NCBI GenBank assembly: GCA_964391365.1
Contig: CAYMKW010000104.1
Location: 1 to 10,209, forward strand
From: SXMI01 sp964391365
Lineage (GTDB): Bacteria > Actinomycetota > Acidimicrobiia > Acidimicrobiales > Microtrichaceae
Reading direction: 5' to 3'
DNA length: 10,209 bases
Position 1 is the stretch's first letter, and the number at the start of each line of letters is the position of its first letter. Shown piece by piece: positions 6,569-10,209 of this stretch. A program made the translations under genes and the position numbers. The notes below the pieces were generated by a model. The model was not told the DNA's origin. It ran no database searches and worked only from the letters and a program-made list of their open reading frames with translations.

Positions 6569-7551
6569 TCGTCGGCCAGGGCGTCTACCGGAGCGGGATG
6601 CCGGTCAACGGCGAGGGCAGCTTCGCCGAGCTGGCGGAGCGGGTCCGCGGCCACGACGGCGACGACCGGTCGTTCGCCTGGATCGGCCTGGCCGACCCCT
6701 CCAACGCCGAACTCGACCAGATCCGGGACGCGTTCGGAATCCACGAGCTGGCCATCGAGGACGCCGCCGGGACCGAGGAACGCCCGAAGGTCGACCTCTT
6801 CGGCGACACCCTGACCGTCGTCCTGCGACCGGCACGGTTCGACCCCGACACCCACGACGTCGTCGTCGGACAGATCACGATCATGTGCGCCCCCCAGTGG
6901 GTGGTCGTGGTCCGCCGGGGTGACGTCGTCCCGCTGTCCCGCCTGCGGCGCAACCTGGAGTCCGACCCGGGCCGTTTGGCGCTCGGTCCGGGCGCCGTCC
7001 TCCACGAGATCCTCGACACCGTGGTCGAGGCCTACTACCCGGCGCTCGACCACCTCTACGACGAGATCGCCACCCTGGAGGAGCGCATCTTCTCGAACGT
7101 TGCGGGGCCCGACCCGACCGAGGACATCTACCGGCTCCAGTCGGTCGTGTTGCGCCTCACACGCGTCGTGTCACCGCTCGTCGAGGTGCTCAACGGTCTG
7201 CGCCACAGCGAGCACCCGGTGATCACCGCCGACCTGCAGCACTACGTGGCCGACACCAACGACGACGTGCAGCGGGTCATGGACACACTGGGCTCCGACC
7301 GGGACGTGCTGCTGTCGGCCCTCGAGGCCAACCTGACCAAGGTCAGCATCCGCCAGAACGAGGACATGCGGAAGATGTCGGCCTGGGCCGCGATCATCGC
7401 CGTGCCCACCGCCATCGCCGGGATCTACGGCATGAACTTCCGCCACATGCCCGAACTCGAGTCCGAGTACGGCTACTTCATCGTGCTGGCGGGAATCGCC
7501 ACCATCTGCCTGGTCCTGTGGACCAGGTTCAAGAAGTCCGGCTGGCTGTGA
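6565..7551 (+). CDS. corA: CorA-type magnesium/cobalt channel
   Basis: The 328-residue protein has the CorA architecture: a large cytosolic N-terminal domain and two C-terminal membrane helices. Recognisable parts are FGIHELAIEDA followed by ERPKVDLFGDTLTVVLRPA in the N-terminal domain, a long helical stretch from about residue 150 to 270, and TM1 at about 272-290 ending in the signature G289-M290-N291. The FRHMPEL loop follows, then TM2 at about 303-322 and the basic tail TRFKKSGWL, which is nearly canonical. The GMN and MPEL motifs favour Mg2+/Co2+ uptake over the Zn2+-exporting ZntB branch. I chose the GTG at 6565 because it overlaps the preceding stop in GTGA and gives a normal-length N-terminus. 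An ORF in this frame extends much further upstream, but only as out-of-frame overlap with the hydrolase gene. The protein probably acts as a pentamer in the cytoplasmic membrane. The SDR gene follows 16 bases downstream. Confidence 0.93.
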   Translation: MIVGQGVYRSGMPVNGEGSFAELAERVRGHDGDDRSFAWIGLADPSNAELDQIRDAFGIHELAIEDAAGTEERPKVDLFGDTLTVVLRPARFDPDTHDVVVGQITIMCAPQWVVVVRRGDVVPLSRLRRNLESDPGRLALGPGAVLHEILDTVVEAYYPALDHLYDEIATLEERIFSNVAGPDPTEDIYRLQSVVLRLTRVVSPLVEVLNGLRHSEHPVITADLQHYVADTNDDVQRVMDTLGSDRDVLLSALEANLTKVSIRQNEDMRKMSAWAAIIAVPTAIAGIYGMNFRHMPELESEYGYFIVLAGIATICLVLWTRFKKSGWL

Positions 7552-7556
7552 GCGAC

Positions 7557-7561
7557 AGGAG
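7557..7561 (+). promoter_or_regulatory. Ribosome binding site of the SDR gene
   Basis: AGGAG lies six bases before the GTG at 7568 and just after the corA stop. It settles the SDR start and shows that this internal gene uses Shine-Dalgarno initiation, unlike the promoter-proximal genes around it. Confidence 0.7.
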
Positions 7562-7567
7562 CGAGAC

Positions 7568-8374
7568 GTGATCCAGGAGATGTTCCGAGTCGACGGGAAG
7601 GTGGCGCTCGTGACGGGCGCCGGCCGCGGGATCGGACGGGCCAGCGCCCTGGCCCTCGCCGAGTCCGGTGCCGACGTCGTCGTGGTCTCCCGCACGCTCG
7701 CACAGGTCCAGGAGGTCGCCGACGAGATCGAGGCGATGGGACGCCGGGCGGTGGCCGTGAGCGCCGACGTCGTCGAACTCGAACGCCTCGGCGAACTCGT
7801 CGACGTCGCCGTCGAACAGCTCGGCGGACTCGACCTGCTCGTCAACAACGCCGGCGGATCGTTCCCCAAGCCGTTGCTCGAGACCTCGGCCCGCTCCTTC
7901 GAGCGGGCCTTCCGCTTCAACGTCACCACGGCGCTCGAGCTCACCAAGCACGCCGTCCCCGCCATGCTCGCCCGGGGCGGCGGATCGGTCGTCAACATCT
8001 CGTCGGCCATCGGCCGGCTGACCGACCGCGGCTTCGCCGCCTACGGGACCGCCAAGGGGGCGCTCACCCACCTCACCAAGCTCATGGCCTGCGACCTGGC
8101 GCCCCACATCCGGGTCAACGGCATCGCCGTCGGCTCGGTCGCAACCTCCGCACTCGACCTGGTGCTCACCGACGAACAGCTCCGCTCGCAGATGGAGGCC
8201 GCCACACCGCTGCGCCGGCTCGGCCGACCCGAGGACATCGCCGCGGGTGTCGTCTACCTGTGCTCGGACGCCGGGTCGTTCCTGACCGGCAAGCTGCTCG
8301 AGATCGACGGCGGGACCGAGGCACCGACGCTGGGCCTCGGACTCCCCGACCTGGAACCGACCGACCCGTCCTGA
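7568..8374 (+). CDS. Short-chain dehydrogenase/reductase (classical SDR)
   Basis: The 268-residue protein is a complete classical SDR with a Rossmann fold. It has the nucleotide motif TGAGRGIG at 16-23, NNAG at 93-96, the structural/catalytic Asn 118 in FNVT, Ser 145 or 146 in NISSAIG, and the Y159-x-x-x-K163 catalytic pair in AAYGTAKGA. An Arg follows the end of the second beta strand (SRT at 41-43) with no Asp there, which suggests NADP(H), though this is only a rule of thumb. The typical ending GKLLEIDGGTEAP is present, followed by a short acidic/proline tail. It should interconvert a hydroxyl and a ketone; steroid, sugar, acyl or alcohol substrates are all possible. It is the third gene of the hydrolase-corA unit, 16 bases after corA, with its own AGGAG site and a terminator-like hairpin over its stop codon. 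Confidence 0.93.
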   Translation: MIQEMFRVDGKVALVTGAGRGIGRASALALAESGADVVVVSRTLAQVQEVADEIEAMGRRAVAVSADVVELERLGELVDVAVEQLGGLDLLVNNAGGSFPKPLLETSARSFERAFRFNVTTALELTKHAVPAMLARGGGSVVNISSAIGRLTDRGFAAYGTAKGALTHLTKLMACDLAPHIRVNGIAVGSVATSALDLVLTDEQLRSQMEAATPLRRLGRPEDIAAGVVYLCSDAGSFLTGKLLEIDGGTEAPTLGLGLPDLEPTDPS

Positions 8375-8385
8375 CCCGAGGACGG
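8366..8385 (+). terminator. Hairpin over the SDR stop codon, likely terminator
   Basis: CCGTCCT at 8366-8372 pairs perfectly with AGGACGG at 8379-8385 around a 6-base loop, GACCCG. The stem includes the first base of the SDR stop codon. No U-rich tract follows, only TTGT at 8391-8394, as is common for actinobacterial terminators. Confidence 0.5.
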
Positions 8386-8415
8386 CGCGGTTGTGGAACC
8401 CTCGCCCGCTGCTGG

Positions 8416-8421
8416 TAGAAC
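8416..8421 (+). promoter_or_regulatory. Possible -10 element of the HPF-like gene
   Basis: TAGAAC is an imperfect TANNNT match placed 7 bases before the GTG at 8429, the same arrangement as at other genes here. TTGTGG at 8391-8396 is a possible -35 with a 19-base spacer. If correct, the GTG at 8429 is the start and the mRNA is leaderless. Confidence 0.35.
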
Positions 8422-8428
8422 CGACGAC

Positions 8429-8791
8429 GTGAGCACCACTCCCAGCCCCAACGACGCCACCGTCGACGCCCGCCTCCGACTCGGCCACGGATTCCACGAG
8501 GACGAGCGCGACCGGGTGGTCGAGCTGCTCCACCAGATCGACCGGCACCTGATCGGCCGGCCGGCCGACGACGTCGACCTGGAGATCCACGTCAAGGACC
8601 GGGACCACGTCGACCAGCGGGTGACCCTGGAGGGTCAGGTCTCGGGCCTGCCCCAGATCGTCGCCAGCCACTCCGGCGACGGCGCCCACGACAGCGACGA
8701 GGTGTGGCGGCTCGTCACCCGCGTCCGGGACGAGTTCATCCGCCAGCTCGACGACCTCAAGGACGAGCGGCGCCCCCACCACCGCCACTGA
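8429..8791 (+). CDS. Small HPF/RaiA-like ribosome-associated protein (single domain)
   Basis: This 120-residue protein resembles the N-terminal domain of hibernation-promoting factor / ribosome-associated inhibitor A (S30AE, PF02482). It has an early amphipathic helix (HEDERDRVVELLHQIDRHL, about 23-41), beta strands around DVDLEIHVKDRD (48-59) and QRVTLEGQVSGLPQIVAS (63-80), and a last helix DEVWRLVTRVRDEFIRQLDD (90-109) followed by a basic KDERRPHHRH tail. The strand-strand-helix order, and the basic tail after an RQLDDxK helix, fit the family. The C-terminal dimerisation domain of long HPF is absent. If it is an HPF it would bind the 30S decoding region under stress. Sequence divergence leaves room for another small double-stranded-RNA-binding-like fold. 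I prefer GTG 8429 over the in-frame GTG at 8393, because the longer form would translate through the putative promoter. Confidence 0.55.
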   Translation: MSTTPSPNDATVDARLRLGHGFHEDERDRVVELLHQIDRHLIGRPADDVDLEIHVKDRDHVDQRVTLEGQVSGLPQIVASHSGDGAHDSDEVWRLVTRVRDEFIRQLDDLKDERRPHHRH

Positions 8792-8796
8792 GCCCC

Positions 8797-8836
8797 CCGG
8801 GGCTGGGCCCCGGTCATTCGCCGGGCTGGGCCCCGG
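8797..8836. terminator. GC hairpins between convergent genes, possible bidirectional terminator
   Basis: CCGGGG (8797-8802) pairs with CCCCGG (8808-8813) around CTGGG, and the next repeat copy offers CCGGG (8821-8825) with CCCGG (8832-8836). They start just after the HPF-like stop and end at the stop of the opposing gene. No T-tract is present, so termination is inferred from position and stability. Confidence 0.4.
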
Positions 8837-8860
8837 TCACTCGCCGGGCTGGACCCCGGT
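8800..8860. repeat. 23-bp tandem repeat, about 2.7 copies
   Basis: The unit begins GGGCTGGGCCCCGGTCA and ends TTCGCC. Copy 1 is 8800-8822 and copy 2 is 8823-8845 with one change (T to C at 8841). Copy 3 is a partial at 8846-8860 with one change (G to A at 8853). On the minus strand copies 2 and 3 span the last codons and stop of the gene ending at 8837, so the repeat looks like a tandem copying of that gene's 3' tail. Confidence 0.85.
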
Positions 8861-9550
8861 TCGCAGCGGCGAGTACTCGGAGTCGACGAGGAGCACCCGG
8901 CGACGGTCCCGCACCTCTCCGCTGAGCCGCTCCCAGAGGCGCAGGAACTCGAGCCCGCCACCGGCCGCCGCCTCCTCGTAGGCGGCCCAGGCCGCCCAGT
9001 CGGGTACTCCCCAGATCGCGATGACCTCGTCGTCGGCGACCATCGCCGTGCGGAAGGCGCCGACCAGCCCCAACCCGAACGCAGCGTGGTCCTCGGCGGC
9101 GGGTCCCACGACCACCTCGAGCGTCTCCGCCGCATCACCGGGAGGGACACGCAGCGTCTCGTGGACGTAGGCCACCGAACCGGTCCCACCGCGCTCCATC
9201 CAGTGCCCGACTCCCGGGGCGTCGTCGTGGGCGATCAGGATCCGGTCCTCGCCGCCGGTGCGCAGGCCGGCACCCGCGGTCCACCACGCCTCCAGATCGG
9301 GGTCGCGGTGACCGGGGTCCGACAGCTCGAACTCGAGGTCGGCGGCCAGGTCGCCCCACGAGTCGAACTCCCACAGGTTGACCACCTGCGGCCAGCGACC
9401 GGTCGATCCGACCAGCGTGAAGACACCGAAGCAGCGCTGCTGTCGGTTCGCCCGGGCGATGGGCCCCCAGGTCGTCGTGACGTGCTCCTGATACCGGCGT
9501 CGTTCCGTCCCGACGACGTCGACCACCTCGTGGATGTAGACCCGTGCCAT
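8837..9550 (-). CDS. Uncharacterised protein with two NIPSNAP/ABM-like alpha-beta repeats
   Basis: This 237-residue soluble protein appears to be an internal duplication. Half 1 opens with VYIHEVVDVVGTERRRY (4-20) and contains VVNLWEFDSWGDLAADLE (56-73). Half 2 opens with AYVHETLRVPPGDAAETLE (127-145) and contains VIAIWGVPDWAAWAAYEEA (176-194). The Trp pairs W60/W65 and W180/W185 sit exactly 120 residues apart, and the YxHE strands (Y5/H7/E8 and Y128/H130/E131) are 123 apart. Strand-helix halves of this size with an 'xxxWxxxDWxxW' strand-turn-helix are typical of the dimeric alpha-beta barrel superfamily (NIPSNAP, Dabb, ABM), so one chain could form a whole barrel. I recognise no catalytic motif and assign no function. 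The ATG start has a -10-like element six bases upstream. The gene is divergent from the crotonase gene, a hint only that they may be functionally linked. Confidence 0.7.
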   Translation of the reverse strand: MARVYIHEVVDVVGTERRRYQEHVTTTWGPIARANRQQRCFGVFTLVGSTGRWPQVVNLWEFDSWGDLAADLEFELSDPGHRDPDLEAWWTAGAGLRTGGEDRILIAHDDAPGVGHWMERGGTGSVAYVHETLRVPPGDAAETLEVVVGPAAEDHAAFGLGLVGAFRTAMVADDEVIAIWGVPDWAAWAAYEEAAAGGGLEFLRLWERLSGEVRDRRRVLLVDSEYSPLRTGVQPGE

Positions 9551-9556
9551 GGCCCC

Positions 9557-9562
9557 ACGCTA
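9557..9562 (-). promoter_or_regulatory. -10 element of the two-repeat unknown gene (leaderless type)
   Basis: On the minus strand TAGCGT fits TANNNT and ends six bases before the ATG at 9550. There is no room for a Shine-Dalgarno site after the expected transcription start. No good -35 is visible. Confidence 0.4.
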
Positions 9563-9624
9563 CGGGGAGCCGACGTGGACCGGGCGCACGCCGACGATGT
9601 TCGACGGCACGGAGGACCGCGACG

Positions 9625-9630
9625 TAGCCT
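9625..9630 (+). promoter_or_regulatory. Possible -10 element of the crotonase gene
   Basis: TAGCCT fits TANNNT and lies 50 bases before the ATG at 9681, predicting a leader of about 40 bases. Unlike its neighbours, this gene has a GGAG Shine-Dalgarno motif at 9670-9673. The region 9551-9680 between this gene and the divergent one holds both promoters and nothing else that I can identify. Confidence 0.35.
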
Positions 9631-9680
9631 CCCGAGGTCCCGGACCCGACCCCGCCCGTCACGGGCACTGGAGCGACACG

Positions 9681-10209
9681 ATGCCGGCCCTGACCACCGA
9701 GCGCGACGGCCACCTGCTGATCGCCACGCTGAACCGCCCGGAGCGCCAGAACGCCATCAACGGCGAGATGCTCGTCCGGCTGCTCGACGCCTCGCTCGAG
9801 GCCGACACGAACCCCGACATCCGAGCCATGGTCATCACCGGCGCCGGCGGGAACNNNNNNNNNNCGCATCCGCGGCCTTCACCGGCGCCCGGTTGAACGC
9901 CGGCGGGAACTTCTGCTCCGGTGCGGACCTCAAGGAGATGGCCGGCGGCCACCAGCCCGACGGTGAGGCCGAGATCGACGTGCCGGCCCGCCTCGCCGAG
10001 GACCCCGACCTGCCCTGGAAGGCGCTCTGGCGCAGCTGGCGACCGGCCGTGCCGATCATCGCCGCGGTCGAGGGCACGGCCATCGCCGGCGGGACCGAAC
10101 TGCTCGGAGCCACCGAGGTGCGCGTGGCCGGCGAGTCCGCGAAGTTCGGCATCTCCGAGGCCCGCTGGTCGCTCTACCCGATGGGCGGCTCGGCGGTCCG
10201 CATCCCCCG
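9681..10209 (+). CDS. Enoyl-CoA hydratase/isomerase (crotonase) family, partial, interrupted by an assembly gap
   Basis: The first 58 codons read MPALTTERDGHLLIATLNRP and on through ERQNAINGEMLVRLLDA to VITGAGGN, the standard crotonase N-terminus. After the N gap the frame at 9899 resumes with AGGNFCSGADLKEM, the oxyanion-hole/CoA-binding motif, then PVPIIAAVEGTAIAGGTELL-like sequence (VEGTAIAGGTELLGA, about 10069-10113) with the second oxyanion-hole glycine region, and FGISEARWSLYPMGG to the window end. The general-acid region lies about where EARWSL occurs; an exact catalytic residue cannot be fixed. The usual role is hydration of 2-enoyl-CoA, the step after an acyl-CoA dehydrogenase, though the family also includes isomerases and hydrolases. 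The ATG at 9681 has GGAG eight bases upstream. Read literally the two halves are out of frame, but this is best explained by the scaffold join described separately. The 3' end lies outside the window. Confidence 0.88.
9843..9910. repeat. Duplicated 12-mer flanking the N gap (unmerged contig ends)
   Basis: GCCGGCGGGAAC occurs at 9843-9854 directly before the Ns and again at 9899-9910. A further 11-mer, TCACCGGCGCC, occurs at 9835-9845 and 9879-9889. Removing the 56 bases between the 12-mer copies restores one continuous crotonase frame, so the repeat reflects overlapping contig ends rather than a biological repeat. Confidence 0.8.
9855..9864. other. Assembly gap (10 Ns)
   Basis: Ten undetermined bases lie inside the crotonase gene. 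A round number of Ns is normally a placeholder for a scaffold join of unknown length, and the flanking duplication suggests that the true gap is zero or negative. Confidence 0.97.

Noticed and set aside
8393..8428. Longer N-terminus for the HPF-like protein starting at GTG 8393
   Set aside because: The extra 12 residues carry no conserved sequence and would place the coding region over the probable -10 element. The GTG at 8429 fits the leaderless pattern of its neighbours.
8800..8860. CRISPR-like array
   Set aside because: The 23-bp units are directly adjacent with no unique spacers, and there are no cas genes.
9549..9680. Earlier start for the crotonase at 9549
   Set aside because: This would overlap the start of the divergent gene and add a 44-residue unconserved segment. 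The ATG at 9681 has a GGAG site and gives the standard family N-terminus.
9681..10209. Crotonase as a genuine pseudogene
   Set aside because: Both halves are well conserved, and the frame break coincides exactly with the N run and a duplicated 12-mer, which is better explained by assembly.
1..10209. A new defence, mobile or biosynthetic system
   Set aside because: All genes but one resemble known metabolic, transport or RNA-related families. I see no integrase, transposase, toxin-antitoxin pair or defence-type gene cluster, and no obvious shift in base composition marking an island.

Overview
The window is GC-rich, with a strong G/C bias at third codon positions, frequent GTG starts and tightly packed genes. 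Together with the gene types (SLC41-like MgtE, mycobacterial-type PIN-PhoH, paired acyl-CoA dehydrogenases, TANNNT promoters next to start codons) this points to a chromosomal segment of an actinobacterium. An Acidimicrobiia-like lineage is plausible but not proven. A run of ten Ns at 9855-9864 shows that this is a draft scaffold or metagenome bin. I see no tRNA, rRNA, CRISPR array, insertion sequence or phage gene.

Left part (1-2911): the 3' end of an aminoglycoside-phosphotransferase-fold gene is followed by a two-repeat MgtE/SLC41-type magnesium transporter. This runs convergently into a PIN-PhoH (PhoH2) ATPase/RNase. The two convergent genes share a palindromic CTAG as their stop codons.

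Middle part (3052-8374): a divergent intergenic region of 140 bases separates phoH2 from a pair of acyl-CoA dehydrogenase genes. One is full length with an intact FAD loop. The other is short and lacks it, which is the layout expected for a heteromeric alpha2-beta2 enzyme. Next comes a three-gene unit: a metallo-beta-lactamase-fold hydrolase of the alkylsulfatase-like group, a CorA magnesium/cobalt channel translationally coupled to it through a GTGA overlap, and a classical SDR oxidoreductase. A 7-bp-stem hairpin over the SDR stop codon probably ends this unit.

Right part (8429-10209): a small protein resembling the short HPF/RaiA ribosome-hibernation domain converges on a gene for an uncharacterised protein with two internal ferredoxin-like (NIPSNAP/ABM-like) repeats. 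A 23-bp tandem repeat able to form GC hairpins lies at the junction. Divergent to that gene is an enoyl-CoA hydratase/crotonase gene. It is cut by the N gap and by the window end, and its apparent frameshift is almost certainly a scaffold-join artefact.

Functionally the window mixes acyl-CoA catabolism (two dehydrogenase subunits, a crotonase, an SDR, possibly the phosphotransferase-fold protein) with magnesium homeostasis (two unrelated transporters) and RNA/ribosome maintenance (PhoH2, HPF-like). Several transcription units appear to start with leaderless mRNAs. I found no clearly new multi-gene system. The points most worth a second look are the assembly join, the leaderless pattern, the hydrolase-CorA coupling, the split dehydrogenase and the duplicated-domain unknown protein.
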